From Ancylobacter gelatini (GTDB taxonomy: Bacteria; Pseudomonadota; Alphaproteobacteria; Rhizobiales; Xanthobacteraceae), in assembly GCF_022601675.1 (NCBI RefSeq), contig NZ_JAKVIL010000006.1, positions 1 to 64,000 of the forward strand: 64,000 nucleotides of DNA. The letters run 5' to 3'. How positions within the stretch are numbered: position 1 is the first letter of the stretch; each line of letters starts with the position of its first letter. Under the pieces are notes generated by a model. That model was not told where the DNA came from. It did not search any database and worked only from the letters and a program-made list of their open reading frames with translations. Both the position numbers and the translations under genes were made by a program. Positions 17,616 through 27,013 of this stretch are shown here, piece by piece.

Positions 17616-18791
17616 TTACGCCGGGCCATCCAGAGCCAGCATGAGCGCGGCCATGTCGTCGAAGGCCGGCAGCCCGGCCTCGAAGGTCCGCACCTCGCCG
17701 GCGAGCCGCGGCAGCGTCTCGGCGGAAAGCCCCGGCGTTGCGGCAAGGAAGCGGGCGATCGGCTCCTCGCCATAGAGTTCGCCGGCCGGGTCCTGCGCTT
17801 CGGTGAAGCCGTCGGTGACGGCCAGCAGGCTGTCGCCCGGTTGCAGCTCGATGGAGCCGGCGCGATAGGCGATGCCGTCCGCGACGCCGAGCGGCGGGCC
17901 GCTGAGCACTTCCAGCCGCACCACCTCGCCATCGGCCCGGCGCAGGAAGGGCGGCACATGGCCGGCGCGGACATAGGCCAGGCGGCGCGTGTCCAGGTCG
18001 AGCGTGGCGAGGAAAAGCGTGACGAACATGCAATTGGCATTGCCGACCGCGAGCGCGTCATTAACCAGCGCCACCGCGCGCTCCGGCCGGGCGAACAGTT
18101 CGCCGGCGTCGGGCCGCGCCGCCAGCGCGCGGAACATGGCATGGGTGCGCGCCATGACCAGCGCCGCGCCCGCGCCCTTGTCGGAGACGTCGCCGACCAG
18201 CATGGCGAGCTTGTCGCCGTCCACGGCGAAATAATCCACCAGGTCGCCGCCGACTTCCTTGGCCGGCTCCAGCATGGCCGAAACGCGCAGATGGCTGCCG
18301 CCAAGCGGGGCTCCGAAGCGCGGCGGGGCGAGGGCGAGTTGCAGCGTGCGGGCCTCGGCGAGTTCCACCTGCTTGCGCTTCAGCTCGTCGCGCGTGCGAT
18401 CGCGCAGCGCCTTTTTCTCCAGCGTGGCCAGCACGCGGGCGCGCAGCAAGGTCGGGTTGAACGGCTTGAACAGGAAGTCGTCGGCGCCGAGTTCGACGCA
18501 GCGCACCAGCGGCTCGATGTCGTTCAGCGCCGAGACCACGACCACGGGCAGGTCGTTGATCCGCCCGTCGGCCTTGAGCTGCTCCAGCACGCCGAACCCG
18601 TCCAGCACCGGCATCATGATGTCCAGCAGCACCAGATCGAAGGCGCGCCGGTCGATGGCGGCGAGTGCCTCGACCCCGTTCTCGGCCTCCTCGATCTGGG
18701 TGAAGCCCATGCGCTTGAGGCGGCGGGACAGCAGGTCGCGATTCTCGGCGACATCGTCGACGACGAGAATGGCAGTATGCGTGTCGGCCAT
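17616..18791 (-). CDS. Response regulator with PP2C (SpoIIE/RsbU-type) phosphatase domain
   Basis: 391 residues from the ATG at 18791. A receiver domain (6-125) carries Asp57 in LLDIMMPVLDG and Lys in FKPFNP. A helical linker (about 130-165) leads to a SpoIIE-type PP2C domain (about 175-388) with the metal motifs EVGGDLVDYF and VGDVSDKGAGAALVMA, AGHVPPFL, and the final DDMAALML. Such proteins dephosphorylate STAS antagonists, which releases anti-sigma kinases. The nearest candidate substrate is the STAS protein encoded at 12238. It is the first gene of an operon with the hybrid kinase (38-base gap) and the single-domain regulator. Confidence 0.93.
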   Translation of the reverse strand: MADTHTAILVVDDVAENRDLLSRRLKRMGFTQIEEAENGVEALAAIDRRAFDLVLLDIMMPVLDGFGVLEQLKADGRINDLPVVVVSALNDIEPLVRCVELGADDFLFKPFNPTLLRARVLATLEKKALRDRTRDELKRKQVELAEARTLQLALAPPRFGAPLGGSHLRVSAMLEPAKEVGGDLVDYFAVDGDKLAMLVGDVSDKGAGAALVMARTHAMFRALAARPDAGELFARPERAVALVNDALAVGNANCMFVTLFLATLDLDTRRLAYVRAGHVPPFLRRADGEVVRLEVLSGPPLGVADGIAYRAGSIELQPGDSLLAVTDGFTEAQDPAGELYGEEPIARFLAATPGLSAETLPRLAGEVRTFEAGLPAFDDMAALMLALDGPA

Positions 18792-19006
18792 GGCGGTTCT
18801 TCCGGTGGCGGTGCTGCGGGCGGCGCGGAACGGAAGGATCCCCGCGGCTCGCACCCAGCCAAGTTCATGAGCGCACGGACTTTCTTCGATCCCGGCGGCC
18901 AAGTCCAGCGTGCCGACGGCGGTTCATGGCGAGAAAGCCGCTTTGCCAGCACGCCGTCATTGGCGATGATGGGCGCGCCGGCGTCCCGCCCGGAATCGGT
19001 CTTGCA

Positions 19007-19987
19007 ATGCTCTCACGCTTTCTCCGCCATCCGGTCCTGCTCATCGTCGCGGCGGTGGTGACCCTGTTCGCGCTGTACGAGATCAGCGTCCGCTACTTCG
19101 CCTATACCGGCGACGCCTATGTCGACAGCAATGTCATCGTGGTCGCCTCGCAGATCGCCGGCCCGGTCTCGGAACTGGCGGTACAGGACAATCAGCCGGT
19201 GACAGCGGGACAGGTGCTGTTCCGCATCGACCAGACGCCGTTCGCCCTGAAGGTGAAGGAGCGCGAATCGGCGCTCGACCAGGCGCGGGCCGATCTGGCG
19301 CTGGCTGATGACGAGGTGAGCGCGGCCAAGGCCACCATCGTCTCCGCCCAGGCGGTCGCCACCAATGCCAACGAGACGCTGGCCCGCGTGCGCTCGCTCG
19401 CCAAGGACGGTTTCTCGCCGGAGGCCCAGCTCGACGTGGCGACGCGCGACGTCGCGACCGCCAATGCCGCGGTACAGGTGGCGGAATCCGCGCTCAGCGT
19501 CGCCACCCGCCGCGTCGCGGTGGCCACGGCGGACATCGCCACGGCCGAGGCCTCGCTCGCGACCGCGCAATACGATCTCTCCAAGACCGTGGTGACCGCA
19601 CCCGAACCCGGCCGGGTGACGCCCTTCGTGATCCGGGTCGGCGACTACATGGAACGCGGCACCAAGGTGATGGCCATCGTCACGCCGGAGCGGCGGCGCG
19701 TGGTCGCCAATGTGGCGGAGCGCCATCTCGCGCGTATCGCGCTCGGCCAGCGGGTCTGGCTCACGCTCGGTTCCGACCCGTGGGTGCTTCATGCCGGCCG
19801 CGTCACCGGCATCTCGCCCGGCGTGGCGCGGCAGGAAGGCGAGGTGCAGGTGCTGCCCTATGTCGAGCCGTCCACCGACTGGGTGCGGCTGCCGCGCCGC
19901 TTTCCGGTGGAGGTGACGCTGGATGAATGGCCCGAGGGGCTCGGCCTGTTTCTGGGCGCCGATGCCCGCGTCCTGATCTGGTTCTGA
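19007..19987 (+). CDS. HlyD/EmrA-type membrane fusion protein
   Basis: 326 residues from the ATG at 19007, chosen because the N-terminal membrane helix (about 9-27) follows directly. A biotinyl-lipoyl half-motif (about 50-75), a long Ala-rich coiled coil (about 80-185) and a second lipoyl plus beta-barrel part (190-325) give the standard periplasmic adaptor layout. It probably pairs with the FUSC protein 14 bases downstream, as AaeA pairs with AaeB in aromatic-acid efflux. No outer-membrane factor gene is nearby. Confidence 0.88.
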   Translation: MLSRFLRHPVLLIVAAVVTLFALYEISVRYFAYTGDAYVDSNVIVVASQIAGPVSELAVQDNQPVTAGQVLFRIDQTPFALKVKERESALDQARADLALADDEVSAAKATIVSAQAVATNANETLARVRSLAKDGFSPEAQLDVATRDVATANAAVQVAESALSVATRRVAVATADIATAEASLATAQYDLSKTVVTAPEPGRVTPFVIRVGDYMERGTKVMAIVTPERRRVVANVAERHLARIALGQRVWLTLGSDPWVLHAGRVTGISPGVARQEGEVQVLPYVEPSTDWVRLPRRFPVEVTLDEWPEGLGLFLGADARVLIWF

Positions 19988-20001
19988 GCGCGGCGGCGGC
20001 G

Positions 20002-20994
20002 ATGGATGACATTTCCCGCCAGGCCCTCGCCACCGCCGTCGGCGTGATCGTCGCGGTCTATATCGCGCTGTGGATGGGGCTGGAGCAGCCCTATTGGGCC
20101 GCGCTCAGCGTGATGATCATCTCCAACACCGACCGCGACGCGCTGTTCACCAAGGGCGTGCTGCGCGTGGTCGGAACCATTGTCGGGGTCACCACCGGCT
20201 ATGTCGCCGCGCTGTGGAGCGAGCCACTGCCGCCGGCGCAACTCGTGCTGGTCGCGCTGGCGGCGGGCATCGGCACCTATGGCCGCCAGCGCAGCGCCTA
20301 TGGCTATGCCTGGTTCTATGGCGCGCTGACCTTCATGCTGATGATCGCCTGCGCGATGACCACGCCGGATCAGATCTACTCCTTCGCCTGGTATCGCTGC
20401 TACGAGATCGTCATCGGGGTGACGGTCGCCACGCTGGCGAACTGGGCGATCGGGCCGGGCGAGCCGAGCTTGCCGCATCGCCTCGTCGCCCAGTCCACGG
20501 CCACCACGGCGGAGAGCGCGCTCCGGCAGTCGGCGATCGGCGCCCTGGGCGTCGCGACCATCGTGATCGTGTGGTCGTTGTTCAACCTGCCGCAACTGGT
20601 GCAGGTGCTGATTTCCAGCCTGATCATCATCGACGCCAATCCCGCCGCGTCGCGCCATCGCGGCTGGCAGCGCATTCTGGGCTGCATCATCGGCGGCACC
20701 ACCGCGCTGGCCATCATCTGGATCGACGCGGTGCACATCTGGTGGTGGACCATCAGCATGGGGCTCGGTGTGTTCACCTTCGCCCGGATGCATCTGGGCA
20801 AGACGCCCAATGCCTATATCGGCACCCAGTCGGCGATCGCGCTGCTGGTGACGATGGTGGGCACCGGCCCGCCGGACAGCATCCTGCCGCCGATCGACCG
20901 GCTGATCGGCATCGTGATCGGGGTGAGCATCATGACGGTGCTGATCTGGGCGCTGAACCCCCGACCCGCCGAGCCGGCCAAGGCCTCCGCCTGA
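20002..20994 (+). CDS. FUSC-family inner-membrane exporter (AaeB-like, short form)
   Basis: 330 residues with about eight to ten hydrophobic helices. It contains the FUSC motif EQPYWAALSVMIIS (about 29-42) and a second related half with QVLISSLIIIDANPAASR and a conserved Arg-rich loop. Full AaeB proteins are about 650 residues with a large cytoplasmic domain; this one is about half that size, a form common next to HlyD-type adaptors. The substrate is unknown; aromatic acids are the family precedent. Confidence 0.82.
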   Translation: MDDISRQALATAVGVIVAVYIALWMGLEQPYWAALSVMIISNTDRDALFTKGVLRVVGTIVGVTTGYVAALWSEPLPPAQLVLVALAAGIGTYGRQRSAYGYAWFYGALTFMLMIACAMTTPDQIYSFAWYRCYEIVIGVTVATLANWAIGPGEPSLPHRLVAQSTATTAESALRQSAIGALGVATIVIVWSLFNLPQLVQVLISSLIIIDANPAASRHRGWQRILGCIIGGTTALAIIWIDAVHIWWWTISMGLGVFTFARMHLGKTPNAYIGTQSAIALLVTMVGTGPPDSILPPIDRLIGIVIGVSIMTVLIWALNPRPAEPAKASA

Positions 20995-21029
20995 GAAGCC
21001 AGTGGGCGGAAAGTGAGCGCGGCAGCCGT

Positions 21030-21362
21030 TCAGTCGGCGTCGCGCGGGGCCAGCCGGTCCAGCAGCGCGCTGACATCCTCGCCCTCGCGAACCAGATGCC
21101 AGCAGCCCGGCTCACGGGAGGCGATGGTCACCACGGCGTTCTTCGGGCAGATATCGAGGCAGGACACCTCGACCACGGCGACGCGCGCGCCGTTGCGGCG
21201 GGGCTTCTTCTGAGGTTTGGCGCCCTCGCGACGGGCAATCTCGGCGCGCAGCGCCTTGGGCAGGCTTTGCTTCCCATCGGGACCGAAGCCGCCATCCAGC
21301 TTCTTCGCGCATTTGCGGCACACCAGCACGATGTCCGTCCAGTCGGATCGTATCGGTTTCAT
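21030..21362 (-). CDS. Thioredoxin-like [2Fe-2S] ferredoxin-like protein
   Basis: 110 residues. Cysteines C15 and C18 (CRKC) and C68 and C72 (CLDIC) are arranged like the ligands of thin, thioredoxin-fold [2Fe-2S] proteins, and PGCWHLV (85-91) is a typical C-terminal strand. A basic loop (about 45-60, with REGAKPQKKPRRNGAR) separates the halves. It may act as an electron carrier or a metal-binding chaperone; the partner is unknown. It is transcribed alone between convergent FUSC and the RND operon. Confidence 0.7.
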   Translation of the reverse strand: MKPIRSDWTDIVLVCRKCAKKLDGGFGPDGKQSLPKALRAEIARREGAKPQKKPRRNGARVAVVEVSCLDICPKNAVVTIASREPGCWHLVREGEDVSALLDRLAPRDAD

Positions 21363-21503
21363 CGCGCCGCTCGCCTGTTCATGGCGCGCCCTGTGCCATG
21401 CCGGCGGAAAAATGGAAAGGCCGGCTGGAAGGCGGGGCAGACCGAAGCACGCAAGGGGGCGGGGCGCCTCCGGGCTGCTCTGCTGTGCCTTCCAGCCGGC
21501 CGG

Positions 21504-21547
21504 AGGCCCGTCCTACAGGTAGGGGACCTGCAGGGTCGGACGGGCCT
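21504..21547. terminator. Long inverted repeat, probable terminator of the RND operon
   Basis: AGGCCCGTCC (21504-21513) pairs perfectly with GGACGGGCCT (21538-21547); an inner CAGGT/ACCTG pair (21516-21520, 21526-21530) extends the hairpin. It begins 10 bases after the RND gene stop on the minus strand. There is no U run, so termination is likely but not certain. Confidence 0.5.
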
Positions 21548-21556
21548 CAGGGGGGC

Positions 21557-24500
21557 TCACTCCGCCGGGGCGGGGTGAGGGATCGGGGAGGCCCCGTGCT
21601 GGCGCAGCGGGCGGTTGCCGGTGAGCAGCCGCAGCAGCACGTAGAACACGGGGGTCAGGAACAGGCCGAAGAAGGTCACGCCGATCATCCCGGAGAACAC
21701 CGCGATGCCCATGGCCTGCCGCATCTCCGCGCCGGCGCCGGTGGAGAGCACCAGCGGCAGCACGCCCATGATGAAGGCGAAGGAGGTCATCAGGATCGGC
21801 CGCAGGCGCAGCCGGCTGGCCTCGATCGCCGCTTCCACCGGGTTGCGGCCCTGGAACTCCAGTTCGCGGGCGAACTCGACGATCAGGATCGCGTTCTTCG
21901 CCGAGAGGCCGACAAGGACGACGAGGCCGATCTGCGTGAACACGTTGTTGTCGCCGCCGCTGAGCCAGACCCCGAACAGCGCCGCCAGGAGGCCCATCGG
22001 CACGATCAGGATAATCGCGATGGGCAGTGTCAGGCTTTCATACTGCGCCGCCAGTACGAGGAAGACGAGCAGGATGGCGAGCGGAAACACCAGCGTGGCG
22101 GAATTGCCGGCGAGGATTTCCTGATAGGTCAGGTCGGTCCATTCGAAGTCGAAGCCCGGCGGAAGCACCTCTTTCGCGATCCGCGCCGCCGCGTCCTGCG
22201 CCTGTCCCGACGAGAAACCAGGAGCGGGTGAGGCATTGAAGTCGGCGGTGAGGAAGCCGTTATAGCGCTGCGCGCGTTCCGGTCCCGCGGTCGGCTCCAC
22301 CTTCAGCAGCGCCGATAGCGGGATCATCTCGCCGCTGACGGAGCGGACCTTGAGCTTGCCGATATCCTCGGGCCGGGCACGGAACGGCGCGTCGGCCTGT
22401 ACGCGCACCGAGTAGGTGCGGCCGAACTTGTTGAAGTCGTTCACGTAGAGCGAGCCGAGATAGACCTGCAGCGTCTCGAACACCGATTGGATCGGCACGC
22501 CGAGTTGGCGGGCCTTGGTGCGGTCCACATTCGCGAACAGTTGCGGCACGTTCACCTGGAAGGTGGTGAACTGGCCCACCAGTTCCGGCGCCGCCATCGC
22601 CTTGGCCATGAAGGCGTTGGTGACGTTGGCGAGTTCTTCGTAGCCGCGTCCGGCGCGGTCTTCGAGCTGCATCTTGAAGCCGCCGACCACGCCGAGTCCC
22701 TGCACCGGAGGCGGAGGGAACATGGCGATGAAGGCATCCTGGATCACGCCGTACTTCTGGTTGAGCGACATGGCGATGGCGCCGGCCGAGAGCGAGGGAT
22801 CCTGGCGTTCCTCGAACGGCTTCAGCGTCGAGAACACGATGCCGGCATTGGACGAGTTGGAGAAGCCGGCGATCGACAGGCCGGGGAAGGCGACCGCGTT
22901 GGCGACGCCCGGCTCGGCCAAGGTGATTTCCGTCATGCGGCGGATCACCTCTTCCGTCCGGTCGAGCGTCGCGCCGTCGGGCAGCTGGGCGAAGCCGACC
23001 AGATACTGCTTGTCCTGCGCCGGCACGAAGCCGGAAGGCACCGCCTGGAACAGCCACCACGTCGCCCCCAGCATCACGGCGTAGAACACCATGACGAGGC
23101 TCTTGGCCTTCAGCGTGCCGCGCACGCCGGCGCCATAGCCGTGCGAACCGCGCGCGAACACATAGTTGAAGCCGCGGAAGAACCAGCCGAGCAGGAAATT
23201 GATCACCCGCTGGAGCCGATCCGGTTCGGCGTGGTGGCCCTTCAGCAGCAGCGCGGCGAGCGCCGGGGACAGGGTGAGCGAGTTGACCGCCGAGATCACC
23301 GTCGAGATGGCGATGGTCAGCGCGAACTGGCGGTAGAACTGTCCGGTCAGGCCGGAGATGAAGGCCAGCGGCACGAACACCGCGACCAGCACGAGCGCGA
23401 TGGCGATGATCGGGCCGGACACCTCGCTCATGGCCTGATAGGAGGCCTCGCGGGGCGACAGGCCGTTCTCGATGTTGCGCTCGACATTCTCCACCACCAC
23501 GATCGCGTCATCGACCACGATGCCGATGGCGAGCACCAGCCCGAACAGGCTGAGCGCGTTGATGGAGAAGCCGAACAGATACATGATCGCGAAGGTGCCG
23601 ACGATCGACACCGGCACGGCGAGCAGCGGGATGATGGAGGCGCGCCAGGTCTGCAGGAACACCACGACGACGATCACCACCAGCAGCACCGCCTCGAACA
23701 GCGTGTGCACCACCGCCTCGATCGAGGCGTCGACGAAGCGGGTGGTATCGTAGACGATGGCGTAGTCGACGCCTTCCGGCATCGTCTGCTTCACCTCTTC
23801 CATCGTCGCGCGGACATTCTCGGCGATCTCCAGCGCGTTGGAACCCGGCGCCTGGAACACGCCGATGCCGACCGCCTGCTTGTTGTCGAGCAGCGAGCGC
23901 AGCGCATAGTCGGCCGCGCCGAGTTCGATCCGGGCGACGTCGCGCAGGCGCACCACCTGCCCGTCGGCGCCGGTCTTCACCACGATGTCGCCGAATTCCT
24001 CTTCGGTCTCCAGACGGCCCTGCGCATTGACGGAGAGCTGGAGATCGACGCCCTCGGCGGCCGGGGACGCGCCGACGATGCCGGCGGCGGCCTGCACGTT
24101 CTGCGCGCGGATTTCATTGGCGACATCGCCAGCGGAGAGTCCGTGCTCGGCGATCTTCTGCGGGTCCAGCCAGACCCGCATCGAGTAGTCGCCGGCGCCG
24201 AAAATGTCGATCTGGCCGACGCCGCCGATGCGGGCCAGCCGGTCCTTCACGTTCAGGACCGCGTAATTGCGCAGGTAGGTGATGTCGTAGCGGTCGTTCG
24301 GCGAGACCAGATGCACGACCATGATGAAGTTGGGCGAGCTCTTGGCGGTGGTCACGCCCAGGCTGCGCACTTCCTCAGGCAGGCGCGGCTCGGCCTGGCT
24401 GACGCGGTTCTGCACCAGCTGCGTCGCCTTGTCGGGGTCGGTGCCCAGCTTGAAGGTGACGGTCAGCGTCATCACGCCGTCAGTGGTCGCCTGCGAGGAC

Positions 24501-24739
24501 ATGTAGAGCATGTCCTCCACGCCGTTGATCGCCTCCTCGATCGGGGTGGCGACGGTGGCGGCAATGACCTTCGGGTTGGCGCCGGGATAGGTGGCGCGCA
24601 CGATCACCTGCGGCGGCACGACCTCGGGATATTCCGAGATCGGCATCACGCGCAGCGCCAGCAGGCCGGCGAGGAAGATCAGAACCGACAACACCCCGGC
24701 GAAGATCGGCCGGTCGATGAAAAATCGGGACAAGTTCAT
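21557..24739 (-). CDS. RND multidrug efflux permease (MexF/BpeF-like)
   Basis: 1060 residues, normal for the hydrophobe/amphiphile RND family. The start NLSRFFIDRPIFAGVLSV, the GVEDMLYMSSQATTDG loop, the transmembrane-4 proton relay in GIVVDDAIVVVENVER (two Asp) and the late GLSAKNAILIVEFA helix (transmembrane 10 Lys) are all present. The protein exports drugs by proton antiport across the inner membrane with a periplasmic adaptor. It follows the adaptor gene by 38 bases. No outer-membrane channel gene follows, so a TolC/OprM partner must be encoded elsewhere. Confidence 0.95.
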   Translation of the reverse strand: MNLSRFFIDRPIFAGVLSVLIFLAGLLALRVMPISEYPEVVPPQVIVRATYPGANPKVIAATVATPIEEAINGVEDMLYMSSQATTDGVMTLTVTFKLGTDPDKATQLVQNRVSQAEPRLPEEVRSLGVTTAKSSPNFIMVVHLVSPNDRYDITYLRNYAVLNVKDRLARIGGVGQIDIFGAGDYSMRVWLDPQKIAEHGLSAGDVANEIRAQNVQAAAGIVGASPAAEGVDLQLSVNAQGRLETEEEFGDIVVKTGADGQVVRLRDVARIELGAADYALRSLLDNKQAVGIGVFQAPGSNALEIAENVRATMEEVKQTMPEGVDYAIVYDTTRFVDASIEAVVHTLFEAVLLVVIVVVVFLQTWRASIIPLLAVPVSIVGTFAIMYLFGFSINALSLFGLVLAIGIVVDDAIVVVENVERNIENGLSPREASYQAMSEVSGPIIAIALVLVAVFVPLAFISGLTGQFYRQFALTIAISTVISAVNSLTLSPALAALLLKGHHAEPDRLQRVINFLLGWFFRGFNYVFARGSHGYGAGVRGTLKAKSLVMVFYAVMLGATWWLFQAVPSGFVPAQDKQYLVGFAQLPDGATLDRTEEVIRRMTEITLAEPGVANAVAFPGLSIAGFSNSSNAGIVFSTLKPFEERQDPSLSAGAIAMSLNQKYGVIQDAFIAMFPPPPVQGLGVVGGFKMQLEDRAGRGYEELANVTNAFMAKAMAAPELVGQFTTFQVNVPQLFANVDRTKARQLGVPIQSVFETLQVYLGSLYVNDFNKFGRTYSVRVQADAPFRARPEDIGKLKVRSVSGEMIPLSALLKVEPTAGPERAQRYNGFLTADFNASPAPGFSSGQAQDAAARIAKEVLPPGFDFEWTDLTYQEILAGNSATLVFPLAILLVFLVLAAQYESLTLPIAIILIVPMGLLAALFGVWLSGGDNNVFTQIGLVVLVGLSAKNAILIVEFARELEFQGRNPVEAAIEASRLRLRPILMTSFAFIMGVLPLVLSTGAGAEMRQAMGIAVFSGMIGVTFFGLFLTPVFYVLLRLLTGNRPLRQHGASPIPHPAPAE

Positions 24740-24777
24740 GGCGTCCTCCCCTCACAGGGGGTGTCGGAAGAAGCCGC

Positions 24778-26091
24778 TCAGCGCGCGGCGACGTCGCTGT
24801 TGCGGGAATCGGCTTCGGTGGCGCGGGCGGTCTGCATCGGCACGACTTCCGGGGCGAGCAGGGCGCCGGGGCGCACGCGCTGGAGGCCATTGACCACCAC
24901 ACGCTCGCCTGCCGAGAGGCCCTGGGTCACGACGCGAAGGCCCTCGGAGGTGGAGCCGAGCTTGACCTCGCGATACGCCGCCTTGTTGTCGGCATCGACC
25001 ACGAACACGAACTTCTTGTCCTGGTCGGTGCCGACGGCGCGCTCATTGATCACCAGCGCCGGCTCGGTCTTGCCGCGACCCATGCGCACCCGGGCAAACT
25101 GGCCGGGAACGAGGCGGCCGTCGGGATTGTCGAACACCGCGCGCAGCCGGAAGGTGCCGGTGGCGGCGTCGACCTGGTTGTCGACGAGCTGGAGGCGGCC
25201 GCTGACCGGCTTGCCGCCGGTGGTCGCGGTGGTGATCTCGACCGGAATGCGGTCGATCTGGCTCAGCACGTCGCCATCGCCGAGCGTGGCCAGCGCCTCG
25301 CTCACCGCGTTCTCATCCGCCGCGAAGCCGACATAGATCGGGTCGACCGAGACCAGAGTGGTCAGGACAGGAGACGTCGGGCCGGCGGCGACCAGATTGC
25401 CGACGGTGACATCGATGCGCCCGACGCGCCCATCCACCGGAGCGCGGACCTCGGTGTAGCCGAGATCGAGCCGGGCGGTCTGCACGTCCGCCTGCGCGGC
25501 GCGCAGATTGGCCTGCGCTTCCTTGTAATTATTGGTGCGCTGGTCGAGGTCCTGCACCGAGACGACGCGCGAATCCACCAGCCTCTGGCCGCGGTCGAGC
25601 TCGTTCTTGGTGAAGAGCAGCCGGGCCTCGGCGGCGGCGGCCTGTGCCTCGGCCCGGTCAAGTTCGGCCTTGAACGGCTCGGGATCGATCGTGACCAGCA
25701 GGTCGCCCTGCTTCACCAGCGCGCCTTCACGGAAATGCACCGACTTCACCGCCCCGGCCACACGGGGGCGGATGTCGACACGCTCCACGGCGCTCAGGCG
25801 GCCGGAGAACTCGTCCCAGCGCATGGTGTCGCGCGATTGAAGCACCGCGACCGAGACCGGGGTGGCCTGCGGCGCGGCGCTGGAGGGAGCGGGATCGGTC
25901 GCCAGCGCGCGGTCGCCGATGCTGGCGAGCACGACGGCCGCGCCGAAGATGACCGCGGCGGTGACAATGGCGAGGCCGGCAGCCGGCCGGCGGCGCGGAT
26001 GCAGCGGAGTGAGGCCGTTCATAATATCGCGGGCGATATCGGCGTGTTCGATTCTATCGTCTGCGTCGAGGCGAGGGTCACTGTGACTCAT
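24778..26091 (-). CDS. RND efflux periplasmic adaptor (MexE/BpeE-like)
   Basis: 437 residues. A cytoplasmic N-terminus and one membrane helix (about 37-60) are followed by lipoyl halves (VDIRPRVAGAVKSVHFREGALVKQGD and APVDGRVGRIDVTVGNLV regions), a coiled coil (about 130-185) and a C-terminal membrane-proximal domain. It would tether the RND pump to an outer-membrane channel. It starts 17 bases after the lipase-like gene. An internal ATG at 26022 is an alternative start that would shorten the unusual hydrophilic N-terminus. Confidence 0.92.
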   Translation of the reverse strand: MSHSDPRLDADDRIEHADIARDIMNGLTPLHPRRRPAAGLAIVTAAVIFGAAVVLASIGDRALATDPAPSSAAPQATPVSVAVLQSRDTMRWDEFSGRLSAVERVDIRPRVAGAVKSVHFREGALVKQGDLLVTIDPEPFKAELDRAEAQAAAAEARLLFTKNELDRGQRLVDSRVVSVQDLDQRTNNYKEAQANLRAAQADVQTARLDLGYTEVRAPVDGRVGRIDVTVGNLVAAGPTSPVLTTLVSVDPIYVGFAADENAVSEALATLGDGDVLSQIDRIPVEITTATTGGKPVSGRLQLVDNQVDAATGTFRLRAVFDNPDGRLVPGQFARVRMGRGKTEPALVINERAVGTDQDKKFVFVVDADNKAAYREVKLGSTSEGLRVVTQGLSAGERVVVNGLQRVRPGALLAPEVVPMQTARATEADSRNSDVAAR

Positions 26092-26108
26092 GGCAAAAAT
26101 CTCCGGCT

Positions 26109-26945
26109 CTAGGCCCGAATAGTGCGATTAGGAGCGACGGCGTGCGCCGTCAGAAAAGTCTCGAACAGCCGGCGCAACGGCTCGGCCCAGGAAGGAAGGC
26201 TCGCGGCGTCCGGCGGGCCGCTCTGCGGCAGGTCGGCCGTATCGGCGAGGACGTGGCTTTCAACCGGAACGCCGCAGGCCTGGAGCCGGCGGCCATAGTC
26301 GACGCCCTCGTCGCGGGTGGGGCATTCGTCACAGGTGACGATCAGTGCCGGGGCGACGCCGCCGAGACGACGCGAGCCCAGAGGCGCGGCGTAAGGGTGG
26401 GCGGCCTTGTCGGCGGTGCCGAGATAATCGTGCCAGCCATCCGCCCATTTGCAGCCAGCGGCGCCGGCCGCGGCGGCGTGGATCGACTTGGAGCCCAGAT
26501 TGGGGTCGAGCATCGGCGACAGAAGGATCTGCCCGGCGACCGGCGGGTGGTTCTGGTCACGGGCCATCAGCGTCAGCGCGGTGGCGATATTGGCGCCGCC
26601 TTCCTCTCCTGCCACGAACAGCTTGGCCCCGCGCCCTGCCCAGCGGGCACGCTCACGATGCAGCAGGCCGAGCGCGGCGAAGCTGACATTCAGCGCGGCG
26701 GGGAAAGGGTGCTCAGGCGCGAGCGGGTAGTCCAGCGACACCACCACCGCGCCGGCTTCCGCCATGGCCCGGCAGATATAGGCGCTGCAATCGAGATCGC
26801 CGCAGGTGAAGGTGCCGCCGTGCAGGTGGAGCACCAGCGGCGCCGGACGCGGCGACGCGGCGGAACGGTAGACGCGGACCGGCCAGGCCGTCCCGTCCAG
26901 TTCCAGCGTGTCCTCGGTCCATAAAGCCGACATGGCGCTCACCAT
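26109..26945 (-). CDS. Lipase-like alpha/beta-hydrolase fold protein lacking its catalytic triad (llpE-like)
   Basis: 278 residues with the HSL-family fold: oxyanion motif HLHGGTF (40-46) and the SLDYPLAPEHPFPAAL segment (70-85) are intact. The nucleophile elbow GDSAG is GEEGG (113-117), so Ser is replaced by Glu; the Asp position before PTRDEG is Cys (208); no HGF follows at the C-terminal His position (HVLADTADLP, 231-240). All three catalytic residues are missing, so it is unlikely to be an esterase. It is the first gene of the RND operon, beside a divergent LysR gene, matching the bpeT-llpE-bpeEF and ceoR-llpE-ceoAB layouts of Burkholderia. Function in efflux is unknown. Confidence 0.82.
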   Translation of the reverse strand: MVSAMSALWTEDTLELDGTAWPVRVYRSAASPRPAPLVLHLHGGTFTCGDLDCSAYICRAMAEAGAVVVSLDYPLAPEHPFPAALNVSFAALGLLHRERARWAGRGAKLFVAGEEGGANIATALTLMARDQNHPPVAGQILLSPMLDPNLGSKSIHAAAAGAAGCKWADGWHDYLGTADKAAHPYAAPLGSRRLGGVAPALIVTCDECPTRDEGVDYGRRLQACGVPVESHVLADTADLPQSGPPDAASLPSWAEPLRRLFETFLTAHAVAPNRTIRA

Positions 26946-27013
26946 CCGCCGGGACGGGAGCCCATTGCCACCCGATTTCCCTTGCTGCAGTGCGGCGAAA
27001 ACTAGTGCGCGTG

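Noticed and set aside
22487-25336. A 949-codon plus-strand frame opposite the RND operon
   Set aside because: Same reason: it is antisense to a canonical pump and adaptor, Arg/His/Asp-rich, with no recognisable domain.
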